DNA of 64,000 bases from Cristatella mucedo (taxonomy: Eukaryota; Bryozoa; Phylactolaemata; Cristatellidae): NCBI GenBank assembly GCA_009760855.2, contig WPIO01000142.1:746501-810500 (forward strand), read 5' to 3'. This document shows, one piece after another, positions 13,046 through 23,206 of the stretch. Positions within the stretch are counted from its first letter, which is position 1. Each line of letters begins with the position of its first letter. The notes under the pieces are model-generated. The model was not told where the DNA came from, searched no databases, and was given only the letters and a program-made list of their open reading frames with translations. The position numbers and the translations under genes are program-made.

Positions 13046-13383
13046 TGCTGCTGAGCCTGGATCCAGCCGCCTGTGTTCCGATGCTGGCAGCGCCAGCCGT
13101 CATAATGTTGGCAAGCAACTGCATCTTGGTGATGGGTCTGCATGCAGCCCGGCCGCTTTTTGGAGATATTTGCCTGATTTCGGTGCTGCATTTCAACCAA
13201 CGCATGGAAGATGGAGTGTACCAGACTGGGGTGTGGGCGTCTTGAGATTCGGCTGTGCGATTGGATCGAGGCCATATGCGTGCATGGGTTTGGCTAGATC
13301 AGGCATGCCAGCCATTCTGTACTTGCCTTGCCGGGAATGCTTAGCATGCCTAATGCAGAAGCTGTATGTGTTTGTAGCTGCAG

Positions 13384-15870
13384 TGTGCACACAGCTGCCT
13401 CCTGATGCGCTGGCTATAGGGCTCACCTGTGCAAGCATCACTAGCAAGTGCACCACATGGAGGGATGTTGTGCGTTCACAAGAGCTGCTGGCATACGAGT
13501 CGGCTGCAAGGTACCGGGCTGATGTCTCGTCTTCAAATGGAGTTTGCTGTGGGTCTCCGAGAAGCAATGATCAAGATCAAAGCCTGCTCAAATCTGCTCC
13601 CGAACTCCTCAGCAATGATGCTAATGTGAAAAACTGTAGCCGCTTTTTCAAAGCCAAATTTCAAACTGACTGCAAAAGCACAGAATGTGACCAGTCACAG
13701 GACTTGTATCGTTTTCATGATGTCCCAACTAGTAAAGTTTCATATGCCATTTGGAAAGCACCTCCTGTGCATGTTGCAGTGAAAAGTGATGAAGCTGCTT
13801 TGGTTTCGACTACTAAAGTCTGTGGCTCTCTGCTTGACAGTGAACTCATTAGTTTTGACTCTCGAAATGAGATCATTCAAAAAGAGACTTCTAGAATGAC
13901 AGCACCATCGGAAAATGTTGAAAATGCTGAGGTCAAAGTGTGTCATGCACGTGAACACCCAATAGTGAACTTCGAAATCTTGCCACCGCAAAGTGCTTGC
14001 AATGACCACTTTGAATTAAGGGAAGTGCCTGATCAACCGTTCGTGATTCTCGAAGCAGGAAGCCAGACTTCCTACTCAAAGAAGACCACGGATGGTAGTC
14101 TCACAAATATACTTAATGATAACAGTTCCAGTCTGTTGGCTTTGGATTCAAATGGAGCATGTGAGAATCAAGCATACTTAGCCATTCAAACATTAAACGT
14201 GATACAGAAAGACGAATGTGACGACAGCATCAGAAATATCTCTCTACAATCCTGTGCATTACATGATGAAGTCACTGCTGTTAGAGTGACTCGGGCTGCT
14301 GAAACCAGTGAGTGCTTGATAGCAATGCAACACATGGGATCTGATCAGACAAGTCGCATTGCTGGTGATAATGCCATGCTAAAAATGGCTGTTTTTGGCT
14401 TGGATGATTCAGCCAATACTTCAATCGCTTGCCCTACAGTCCCAATCGAAAGAAGAGCAAATACACTGGGACATGGCCACCTAGATGCAGCAGAAGCAAT
14501 GCCTTTGGTCGTTTCATTATTTTACTCAGGTGGCAGCCCCTCTAAAGATGCTCCTACTGGTGGCCAATCACCTGCTAGCAGCTCTGGGCTGCCATCCACT
14601 GACCCTGAGCTCGGTCATATAGGCGAAGCTGATTCAGGTAAGAAGAATCCAGCTGATCGCTTTCCAGCTTCCCTCGTGCTAGCATCATCGAAGGCCACCA
14701 CTGCGATCGTCACCGAGGCTTGTCAAGATACCTTTGCTACATTATGCGAGGCAGCTGGGCAAAGTGTGACTGCTTTTGAACAGGCAACAGCAGATAACCA
14801 AGGCTATTTATGTGCAGAACGCATAGTTACTCCTGAAAGGAATGCTGCTACTCAGACGTCTGCTGAAGACCGGCGTGAAGCCCGTAGTGTGCACTGCTGC
14901 ACCAGTAAAGCAGGAGTAGCTGCTCCAGCAGCTCTGGATCACTGCAGCCACATGGCATCGGATGTTTATAATCTCCTAACCTCTGTTGTGCCCTGCATTG
15001 AAAAGGGATTTGTAACCATGCCCACTTGTAACTCATCGGAAGGAGGAGCATTTGATAGCCAGCCAGATTTGAAAAAGTCAACGATCGAGGGCACAGACAA
15101 ATCATACGATCTAGTATCTGATTGTGAGACAGCCTACAGATCTTCTGATATCGTAGGAATGTGTCTACAGCCCGAAGACACAGGTAGCACTGTATGTGAT
15201 CCATCGCCTCATCGGAAAGTTTATTCGATCTCATCTGGATCGCTTGGCAGTCTCACTGCCGATAGCTTAAGACGTGCGGTTAATAACCGTAAGGATCAAA
15301 TCATAGCTAGTTGTTCTGTAGATCGGCCAGAGAATACTATCCTAGCCCAGAGTCAAGCGGTAAAGCAGGAAACAGGTGCAGGATTAACCTCTCAAATTGG
15401 TATTAAACCACAACCTGACATGCCAGAAGGGCTCTCCACTGAGATTGCTGTTCGACTAGACCAGTCACTACTTTTAGCATGTAACCAAGCCTGCAGGCAC
15501 AAGCTTGATGCAAGGGTAGATCTGTCATCTTTGGCAAAAGGAAGCAGTGCAACCGAATTTCAAGCTACGACCAATTTGGCGATAGGTAATGAAAAAGCAA
15601 ACGAATATACCACTGTAATGGTCGATGCAGGTGAGGTGATGAGTTTGCCTCTTCCATCTCTCTATCATGACGACCTTCCCACCAACGACTTTCGATCTGG
15701 CAATGATAGTTCTATTGCACGAAGTTTTTCCCTGGCCGACGAATCATTACAGGGGAATCTTGAGTGTGCTAGCACAGTCGGCATCGGGTTAGTTGCCGAA
15801 CGTTCCTGCCCTGAAACTGCTGCTTCATCAGCTGGCAGCAGCCATGTTAGTGACACCATAGTGACAACAG
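13384..15870 (+). CDS. Ankyrin-type gene, giant tail exon 2 (829 codons, phase 1-1)
   Basis: The acceptor TTTGTAGCTGCAG ends at 13383. A second AG in the same phase at 13419 would drop 12 codons. The donor is ACAACAG|GTAAAG at 15870. The content from about 13530 is soluble, Ser/Thr/Glu/Asp-rich protein such as LLKSAPELLSNDANVKN, with no recognised domain. The frame is open further upstream to about 12979, but that part reads like intron. If the donor is not used, the frame continues 42 codons into a hydrophobic C-terminus (15871-15998). The intron after it is only 147 bp. Confidence 0.7.
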
Positions 15871-15998
15871 GTAAAGGTAAAGGCCCTGTCGTCTTCATCG
15901 TAGGAGCTGATCGTTCCATGCAAGTGCTCTTTGTTCTTGTACCAGTCGTGCTTGCTTTTATAATTTTCAAGCTAGCGAAATTGAATAATTCATCGTGA
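15871..15998 (+). CDS. Possible alternative C-terminus by read-through of the giant exon 2 donor
   Basis: If the donor at 15870 is not used, the frame runs on as GKGKGPVVFIVGADRSM, then a 19-residue hydrophobic stretch QVLFVLVPVVLAFIIFKL, a short polar end AKLNNSS and TGA. This is the layout of a tail-anchored membrane protein: one membrane segment within about 30 residues of the C-terminus. No other part of the tail has such a segment. It could equally be intron that is open by chance over 42 codons. The donor is repeated (GTAAAGGTAAAGG), leaving room for weak or competing splicing. Confidence 0.4.
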
Positions 15999-16017
15999 TG
16001 ACGGTGGAAATTTTTAG

Positions 16018-17385
16018 ATCATTCTGCTGCTGCTTCCACCATACATCGCGAGGTCAGCCTTGGTGCCTACTCAATCAACAGATCACCTGATAATATAGAA
16101 AGCTTCACCGGTGGCTTAGAGACTGCAACCAACGTAGCTGTTCCGGGCAATTCTAACCTCAATAATTTCATAAGTCGCAGTGACTTTGAGTATTCACCGG
16201 TTGTAGCTGATGCTGTTGAAGGTGCAATTTTTTCGGGCAGCTGTAAGTCTGCTCAGCCCACTGACACTGTGACATTAACGCTGGCCTCCGCAGCAATGCC
16301 ATCTGCCACGATTACAGCCTCGTCGGCCACTGGGTCCAGTCCTTCTGAACAGGAGCCTCAAGGTAGCACGCGATGCCAGCTTGCACTGAGCGATGCTGGC
16401 AGTGAGAGTGACCCGAAATCAACAACTGAAATGGGCAGCCAGGTAGTTGCTACAGGTGCTGATGGTAGCAAGCAGACTGTCACCAGCCCAGCACATGCTT
16501 CCTCTGTTATCGCTTTGACATTAGGCCGTCAAATGCCTGACGATGGTGTTAGGGCATGGGATATAGGAAATCGGTTGATGGGTGACGATGATAAGCAAGC
16601 GGAGCCATGCTGTGGGCCTACTGGGTCCCTGCTCGTGGACACGAATGCTAGCACTGGGCTGCCGAGAAGCAACATGCAAGGCTTCGATAACTGTTTGGCC
16701 GGCGGTGGTCCCAGCATCGGCCTTATTCCCTTGTGCGATCAGGCAGGAGAGGCCATGCTGCAAATCTCTGCAAATGGAGAACCTTGCCTAGCTACAGCTG
16801 GCCCGAGGCCGGCCGACCCCTGCGGCAACGATGGACAAGCGCAGCCTGCCCCACAGCGACGCCCTCTCTGCGAGGCAGCAGCACCAGCATACGGTCACGA
16901 TATCAGCGAGAAGGTTCCGACAGCGTCTGCAGTGTTGGCACCAGTGGCTGCTGCCGACATGAATTCTACCGGTTTGGCAGGCCCCGTTCAAGAGCCTGGG
17001 CTTTCCGAGTGCACCGGGACAAATGAGCTGACGATCCCATCAACGGTGCTGAAGGGCCGGCAGCACCCATCGGGCAGCTTCAATGAGGTTTTATCAATTT
17101 CTGTCCTTTGCTGGACATCGCTGTCTGACAACGACGACGATGGTGACAAAAGCATGGATTACGACGACTCAAGTAATGCCGATAGCCTGGTGTTTGACGA
17201 GAATGGGCTAGCTAGCTTTGCTCCTCATTGCTCTTCACCGAAAGCTGAATTTGGTCAGGCACTTAGCGATGTTCACAGCAACAGTGCAAGTGTCGACTTG
17301 CCACCCGACGATCACCAGCCTCGCTCAAAAGATAACCCTTTGCTGCTAAGGCCTTCAACGAAACCCGTGGCCGACTACGTTCAAG
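16018..17385 (+). CDS. Ankyrin-type gene, long tail exon (456 codons, phase 1-1)
   Basis: The acceptor AAATTTTTAG ends at 16017. The frame opens DHSAAASTIHREVSLGAY and runs without a stop to a strong donor CAAG|GTGAGG at 17385. Internal donors in the same phase, GAAG|GTGCAA (16221), CAAG|GTAGCA (16362) and ACAG|GTGCTG (16455), could give shorter forms of 68, 115 and 146 codons. Unspliced, the frame ends at TGA 17478-17480. Composition is Ser/Ala/Asp/Gly/Pro-rich, with an acidic stretch SDNDDDGDKSMDYDDSSN near 17128-17180. Probably disordered; no domain recognised. Confidence 0.65.
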
Positions 17386-18822
17386 GTGAGGTCGGTTTGC
17401 GAATGGCTGCTGCCGTGGCTGCAACATGTGCTGCAACAGCCTATGAGCCTGATCGCATGCTGCCGGCCGGAGCTGCTTGAGCATTGCTACTCGTGTGTCC
17501 AAGAGCTGTGCAGAGAGGCACTTGGCCAACTGTCATAGTTTGCCGATGCAAGCATAGTACACTGCTCAAAAACCAATTGACTCTCTAGATGCGTGGCTTA
17601 ATATAGTGCATATGAAGATTGCATGTATATTCTGAGACTGGTGGCCCGGTTTTCATTTTGGCTAGATTGTGCATCAATAGGCAACAGTTATCTTTTGGGC
17701 TATTTTCTTGGGAAGTTCTATTTTTTTGCTCTACTCAGTCCGTGATGAAATCCCAGGGTACTGCACTAAACTGAAGCATGCTAGCAACACGAGATCGCAT
17801 GGTTTCCTCATTTTGGAAAGGCGGCTGAAGAAATATATTCAAGTAGCCGGTGAGTACAAGATAATGTGGCACCCAGAGTAGTCACGTAAGCATTACTGAT
17901 AATAATAACGATAATAATAGGTCGTTAGTATGGCACTTGTAAGAGCTTAATCTCTATCCATGTACCTAACAGCTCACTGCAATAGCCTTTGCAGTCAAGG
18001 TTTAGTGTTATGTACGGTATCTAGGATGTACAAGATAGCAAGTGTCTTGCTTAGGCAGCACGCCGAAGTAAACTTGAAAACACTCAAGGCTACAGGTTAG
18101 TAAGACCTATCGCTACCAGCATGTACTGAATCGTGCACTGGTATACATACAAAAAAGCATTAAGCAAGTTGCAGGCCTCCTAAGCCACAAGCTGCAGCTA
18201 GTGGGACTTCTGCAAGCCCTTCTGTGTGGGCATAGCACAACATACTACTCACTCTTGCGCCGTGCCACTGCCAGCCGACGCTTGGTTTTACCAAGTCATT
18301 TGTGAGAATCCACTTGGAAAGGTGCTCAAATTGATGTACACCACTCCAAATATTCGTGTCCACCAGAAAGATCTGAAACTGCCCATCATCGCCATGAATA
18401 ACCCATTCACAGGAGACTCAAAATTACAAAAGTGAGCTCCGAGTAAGACAAAACAAGGAAAGTTGCATGGAGCGATCGGCTCCTAGATATGGATGTCCTG
18501 AAATCTTGTTTTCTTGAACAGTTAGTGCTCGCGTACCTACACACTCGTACGTATTCAGTTTAGCTTCGGTGAGGAGACATTATCGGCTGAGCAAGTTGCC
18601 AGCTCCTGCGGCTTGACTGGCTGCACCACCAGTGAACGTGTCCAAATGTCTTGGTGCGTGAGTTCGTGTCTGAAAGAAGAAAACAGCTTTCGCAATGGAA
18701 GCAGCGAAGCGACTGCACTTTTCTAGAGAAAGGGGCTCTGGTACCGAATGCTGCTGACAGCGCTCGCTGCCCGCACTCAGTTCTCGCTGTCTGCTATTTC
18801 CAATAGTCAACTGGGCTTGTAG
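17386..18822 (+). other. Intron of the ankyrin-type gene
   Basis: AT-richer intron. An AG/GT-bounded open stretch at 18559-18657 is phase 0-0 and cannot be inserted between phase-1 exons; it is recorded under rejected items. Small frames near 18160-18435 show nothing recognisable. Confidence 0.5.
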
Positions 18823-19554
18823 GACAGCATGCCCAGTCGACCAAAGCTGACAATGCCGCGAATGCTGGCTTCGGCTCAGCCGATGATTCCATCGCTCTTG
18901 CCGATGCTGCTACTGCTGCAGTCATGGCAAGCATGGAGGGCAGCTGGGTGTCCTCGACCTGGATGCCCAGGCCCGAGCCACCGATGGCGAACCTCGCCAG
19001 ACCGGTTTGCGACGACGGGCTGGCCGCAGACGGTGAGCTCGGCTGCTGTGCTCCTGCTCTGAGCAGGAGGTCTGCCAGCGATGTAGCCAGCTCTTGCTGG
19101 GATGATGGATACCTAGACAGCGGTGTCGAGCAGCAGCCGTCGGAGGAGGAGGAGGAAGAGGTGCTGGTCAACGAGTGGGAGGAGAACGATTGCGAGGGCT
19201 ACATTACCGCCGATGGCACCGTGGTGTACACCAAGATCGTCAAGAAGAAGGTGCACGAGGACGTGCGACTCTCATTGGCCACCCGGTCACGCCATCCGTC
19301 GTCGCCGTCTGCCTCGTCAAAGACGCCCGAGGCAGGCGTGTCGTTGCAGTTCCCTTTCGATTCCTTCGGTGGATTGGCTTCGGTGGCAGGTGATGAGGCC
19401 ACAACGTTCTCTTTGCCTTCACTGCTGCCCAGAGATTCCGGTGCAAGCGAGATCGACTACGAAGAGGTTCGACCCGATGGCTCGCTTGTGCATCGCCACG
19501 TGACCGTCACCGTGACACTAGCACCTGACAATGCCGATCAAGAGGGCAGCGAAG
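18823..19554 (+). CDS. Ankyrin-type gene, tail exon with two C-terminal tail motifs (244 codons, phase 1-1)
   Basis: The acceptor GGGCTTGTAG ends at 18822 and the donor is CGAAG|GTTCGT at 19554; an alternative same-phase donor is GACG|GTGAGC at 19032. The exon starts with Ala-rich sequence, then a Glu run (EEEEEE, about 19143-19165). The first tail motif, YITADGTVVYTKIVKKKV, follows at about 19200-19253, and a second, EVRPDGSLVHRHVTVTVTL, at about 19463-19520. The pattern acidic-x-DG-x-[VL]-V-x-(K/H)-alternating V/I-K-K matches the conserved last segment of animal ankyrins, where it follows the death domain. This exon gives the gene its family identity. Unspliced, the frame runs into Leu-rich translation of a CTG repeat, which argues for use of the 19554 donor. 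Confidence 0.75.
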
Positions 19555-20193
19555 GTTCGTGGTGCCTCAGGCTTGCTGCTGCTGATGCTGCTGCTGCCGT
19601 TGCTGCTGCTCCTGCTGGTTTGCTTTGGCTGCTGTTTTAATTTGCTGTTGCTCCTGCTGCTTTTCTTAGCCATTGGCGCTTTGTTGCTTCTGCTACTGCA
19701 TTCTGACTCTCGATGCTTTACTGCTGCTGTTACTGCTTTGCTGTTGCTGCTGAAGTTTTACTGGGGCTGCTGCTTTACTTTGCTGCAGTTGGTGCTGCTT
19801 TGTTGCACCTTCTTGAAGCAGTAGCTGCTGAAAAAGCAGATGCTGCTTGCTTTTGTGGTGGCTGAGGGCTTGGTGTCGCTATAGCAGTGGTAGGTTGGAC
19901 TGGCTGGTTGGTGATGCTTACTAGCTATTTCTGTGCCTACTTGCTGGTCGGCGGCTGTCTACTCACTGCGGCAGCTGTGGCACAAGATCACTGCTTCTAG
20001 CTATGTTGGGATGTAGCTATTTTACTTTTAAGTTATTGTGCACGTAGTCTGTAGTAGTTTGCTAGCAAACATCAACTGCCGCTCATTGAAAGCCTTGCTG
20101 GGAGTTGTCAAGTGACTTCTGAAGACTTCTGAAGGTGCCATTGCTGTGAGAATTATCAAGTGCCCTTGCAGCAGTTTCCTTGTTGGATTGTAG
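19555..20193 (+). other. Last intron, CTG-rich
   Basis: About 19568-19850 is an imperfect CTG/TGC trinucleotide tract, which creates spurious poly-Leu and poly-Ala frames. The intron ends in a pyrimidine-containing acceptor TTCCTTGTTGGATTGTAG. Confidence 0.45.
19568..19850. repeat. Imperfect (CTG)n trinucleotide tract
   Basis: Repeated CTG, TTG and CTT triplets over about 280 bp with many point interruptions. It lies directly after the tail-motif exon. Confidence 0.8.
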
Positions 20194-20255
20194 ACGATCG
20201 GCTTTCCCCCGCCGGAGTCTCATGTGCCTCGGTTGCCAGCCAGCTTTCCGAGTAG
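20194..20255 (+). CDS. Candidate terminal coding exon of the ankyrin-type gene
   Basis: After the acceptor GGATTGTAG, phase 1 reads DDRLSPAGVSCASVASQLSE and then TAG at 20253-20255. The phase fits the preceding donor, and an AATAAA follows about 510 bases later. The peptide is too short to test against ankyrin C-termini by eye. Another terminal exon elsewhere is possible. Confidence 0.4.
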
Positions 20256-20790
20256 CGATCCAGTATAAATTGTCGGTCAGCATATGGCTCTCAGCCGAGC
20301 ACTTGGAACAATGCTGCTCGGCAGACGCCAACGTGTGTCTGCCGAACGTCCTAAAGCCTCGGTCTGCTTTTACGTGCGATTGCTGATAATCAGGCCGGAC
20401 ATGACTTATCAGCCTTTTCCATGTGACTGGTGTCTACACTACACTTTGATTATTACTTTTGATTAGTTTCTGAAACACTTAATCGGTGCCACGGGCTGCC
20501 ACTGCGACACAGCCATTCTCCCTCTCAAGCTAGGGTTGTCTATCCACGTTTTTCGCCCGATGGTAAGAGACTCGGGTGCTAGGGAACATTTTGTGCACAA
20601 GCTGCATCTTTAACTCCCTGCTGTCATACCTGTCTGTCCTCCCCCATGTTTGGTTTTGTGTTAATCTTGATGTTATGCACACAATTACGTGAAGCTGCAG
20701 AAATGCATGTTGAAACACTGCAATGCTGCAACCTTGTTGCTGATGCATGCATCGTGCTTCTAATAAAGTAGCATCCAGCAACTACTTTGT
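20256..20790 (+). other. Probable 3' UTR
   Basis: Non-coding sequence from the candidate stop to shortly after the AATAAA at 20762. It includes two AT-rich stretches and no repeat that I recognise. Confidence 0.4.
20762..20767 (+). promoter_or_regulatory. Polyadenylation signal AATAAA
   Basis: AATAAA is followed within about 25-45 bases by a T/GT-rich stretch (ACTTTGTCTTGCATG). The spacing fits a cleavage site near 20785, closing the ankyrin-type transcript. Confidence 0.45.
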
Positions 20791-21439
20791 CTTGCATGCC
20801 TCGTGGCACGATAGACTCATTGCGGTTTCAATACTGATCCACCAGTCGGCTGTAGCATGTCATTGTTTACTAATGTGCAGTGCATGGTCGTGTATCGTAT
20901 TCGGTGGTATTTTTCACCAATACCTAAGCTGATCGCTCACATTGCATGGTCCACCGTTACTAGTTGTGGCATTGAATATAACACTGCCTGCTATGGCACA
21001 GATTTGGAATTGTCAATCGTGCAGATTTAAGGCATTTCTCGCTGCATTTCGGGCTGCTTTTCAAGCCAGCATATACGGTATTTGGGGGAGAGTGATTTTC
21101 CTCTTTCATGTTTTCCTTTAAGAAATCGGTCAGTCAGAAGCGACCAGTTAAGTAGTTGCTTGATCCTCAAAAGAAGCTCCGGTGCTATCGATAGGTTATT
21201 CGTCTGCAATAACAATGTCGACTGAGCTTAAGAGTCCTGACTGTATTGGAAGTATCTTATAACCTCTACTAACATAGACAGTCAATTTCTGTCCAGCGAC
21301 CATTGCTCAGTACTCACTAAGCATTACGATGTAAATGCGCCCACCGTCCGGCGACCCTTTCAGCCAGCCTTAACTTAATGTAAGAGGCGAGCAATTGACT
21401 AGAAAGCGGCGTAGTGATTCAAGTGATGCAGCAGGCAAT
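20791..21439. other. No gene recognised
   Basis: Intergenic-looking sequence between the ankyrin-type gene and a DNA transposon. Nothing recognised on either strand. Confidence 0.5.
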
Positions 21440-22926
21440 TACGGTATTTTTATGAGTATGAGTCGCACCCGAGTATAAGTCGCACCCTAAATATGGACAA
21501 AACTTCTTGAAAACAATGTTCATTGAAAAAGATTATTACTGATTATATAGCTCATTTTGTATTAACATAAGTTTCCTTTAAGCATCACAGTTAGCAAGAA
21601 ACTCGTCATCAATATCACTGCTAACAACTTAATCTTTTTCAACATGAAAGTCTGAATCGTCACTTTCCTCATAGATTGCATCATCTTTAGTTCCTTCTAG
21701 CATGTTTGAAATTCCGGTCTTCTCGAATGACTTCACACTGGCTTCTGCTTTGATGCTTTCCAAAGCACATAAAACCCATTCGCAAACATTTTTGGTACTG
21801 GCTCTTCTAATTCCTCCTACTGCAGTTAAATATTGACTTGCATTTGTTGCCATCCACTTGTTTCACTTTTCACGATTTGTTTTCTTGAAGGGCTTGTTTA
21901 TGCTGACATCCAGATGCTGCAACTGAGATTTCAGGTCTCCAGGAATGGCTGTCGGATGGTTTTTCATAAGCGTTGCAACTTGGTTGGTTTTTTGGGTCAG
22001 GTGTGCCGTGAATTGATCAAATACCAATATGGATTCCCTTTTCAAAAGTGTCCGTGGTCGTGCCCGAACTTTCTCAAACTACAATTTCATCCTAGCTTCA
22101 TCGATCTATCCCTGGAATGGCAATGAACCAGCACTCCAGAAGGGAATATCTTTTTTGGAATTGTCTTTCTCTTGAAGGTCAACATGGGTTTGAGTCTTCT
22201 ATCGACTGCCAAGCAACAAAGAACTGCTGTAAAATGATTCTTTTCATTCCCAGCTGTCTTGTTGACTGCAACTGTTTTTGATCCCTTCACCTCAGCTGTT
22301 TGATTTGAAGGACAATCAAAGTCAAGGAGTTTCATCCATGTTTCCTATTTCGCTAAACGGAACATCAATCCATTTTCTTAGTTGAATCGGAAACTTGTGG
22401 AACTTCAAAAAAACTTCTTGACATGTATCTCGCAGCTCCTGGGCCAACCTTGTTTTTGTTCTCATAGAAAAATCATGTATCTTCGGAAACCAAAAAATCC
22501 AGTTTAGATTTTTAGTAAAATCAACAGTCCCTTTTTCTGAAGCCATCTTTCTGGCCTAACAGAGAATAATTTTATTATTGACTGATATACCACTACTTAT
22601 TTGATCAATAATCCATGTGTTGAGATCATCTTTGTATTGGCACCTCTTTGCTTCCAATTCCCGACAAGCCTTTTTTGCAGTAGGTTTCGTCTTAAGCAGT
22701 TCCTCATTTTTCTTCAATCCCTGACCATTTGTGTCAGGTAGACCATATTTTCGTGCAGTAGGTTTGTCTCCATTCTTTTTGGCATAATGGACAACTTTCA
22801 ACTTCAACCCAGCAGTGTATGAAAATCTTTTTTTTTCAGACATTTTGGGCGAAATATAATATCTGATTTGAACTTCTAGTTAAAAAAAAATAACAAAAAA
22901 GACGTGCATCCAAAACGTAAACCGTA
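21440..22926 (-). mobile_element. pogo/Tigger-type DNA transposon, degraded
   Basis: Bounded by TA dinucleotides (21440-21441 and 22925-22926), as expected of a Tc1/mariner-superfamily target. The outermost bases are inverted: TACGGT at the left and ACCGTA at the right, with looser similarity inward (ATGAGTCGCAC against GATGCACGTC). Inside lies one minus-strand transposase relic (21629-22843). The short repeat AGTATAAGTCGCACC near the left end is of the kind seen at ends of such elements. Confidence 0.75.
21629..22843 (-). pseudogene. pogo-type transposase pseudogene (DDE/D family)
   Basis: Read on the minus strand from 22843, the N-terminus KKRFSYTAGLKLKVVHYAKK with ARKYGLPDT is the psq/CENP-B-type helix-turn-helix. 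After a break come WFPKIHDFSMRTKTRLAQEL and NMDETP, the first catalytic Asp. Then follow FTAVLCCLAVDRRLKPMLTF, VFDQFTAHLT (second Asp) and DVSINKPFKKTNREK (third Asp); this is the DDD triad of pogo elements. The C-terminal part ends EESDDSDFHVEKD near 21629. The frame is cut into five pieces by shifts and stops, so the enzyme is dead. About 400 codons in total, close to the usual size. Confidence 0.88.
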
Positions 22927-23206
22927 ATAGCTGGTCAATAAAGTAAAGTACAGTATAAACTAGTTAATCCCATATGAAGCTGAGCAGCTATATGGGTAGG
23001 CAAGGAGTGGCTTTTTAATTTTGACATAATTTGACTTGCAGTTTTTAACTCGCAGGTTTATTTTTCCAAAAAATTGGAAAAAGTGGGACTCGTGCTCATA
23101 AAGATACGGTTTGTAATGCCTGATACTGGTTGGACTAAGCCCATCGGGGATCTTCTGGTGCAATATCAATGAGGCTGTTAAATCAGCTGCTCTGAGCCAA
23201 TTTCTA
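22927..23206. other. No gene; SINE tail fragment
   Basis: No coding signal. The sequence GAGGCTGTTAAATCAGCT at about 23171-23188 is the 3' end of the SINE family described next, probably left from an older copy. Confidence 0.5.

Larger units (their letters stand above)
12197..13383 (+). other. Intron of the ankyrin-type gene, GC-rich, with possible extra coding
   Basis: The intron between the 26-codon exon and the second giant exon. A plus-strand frame at 12355-12798 is open and contains phase-1-compatible sites (see 12365-12502). Near the 3' end, a 20-bp word with TTGCTGCCACAG is repeated in tandem (12990-13045). The stretch 12979-13383 is open in the same frame as the giant exon but reads like translated intron (many Cys, Trp and Gly), so I place the acceptor at 13383. 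Confidence 0.45.
5166..20255 (+). other. Gene locus: 3' half of a giant ankyrin-type gene (disordered tail exons)
   Basis: Seven plus-strand exons, listed separately, are open, bordered by AG and GT, and all phase 1-1. The family call rests on the exon at 18823-19554, which holds two copies of the ankyrin C-terminal tail motif. Ankyrins are membrane-skeleton adaptors that link spectrin to membrane proteins; neuronal ankyrins carry giant alternatively spliced exons that encode long disordered arms. That family knowledge fits two exons of 1322 and 829 codons with no globular features. The N-terminal ankyrin repeats, ZU5/UPA module and death domain are not in the window, so the call depends on the tail motif and gene architecture. 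The alternative is a different large cytoskeletal protein with a convergent tail. I cannot assign a paralogue symbol. Confidence 0.65.

Noticed and set aside
12979-13383. Coding extension of giant exon 2 upstream to 12979
   Set aside because: Open in frame, but the translation is Cys/Trp/Gly-rich and contains the translated tandem repeat; the better acceptor is at 13383.
18559-18657. Open AG/GT-bounded stretch of 33 codons (FSFGEETLSAEQVASS and following) with a strong TGC|GTGAGT donor
   Set aside because: It is phase 0-0, while both neighbours are phase 1; insertion would put TAG in frame immediately. Possibly a chance open stretch.
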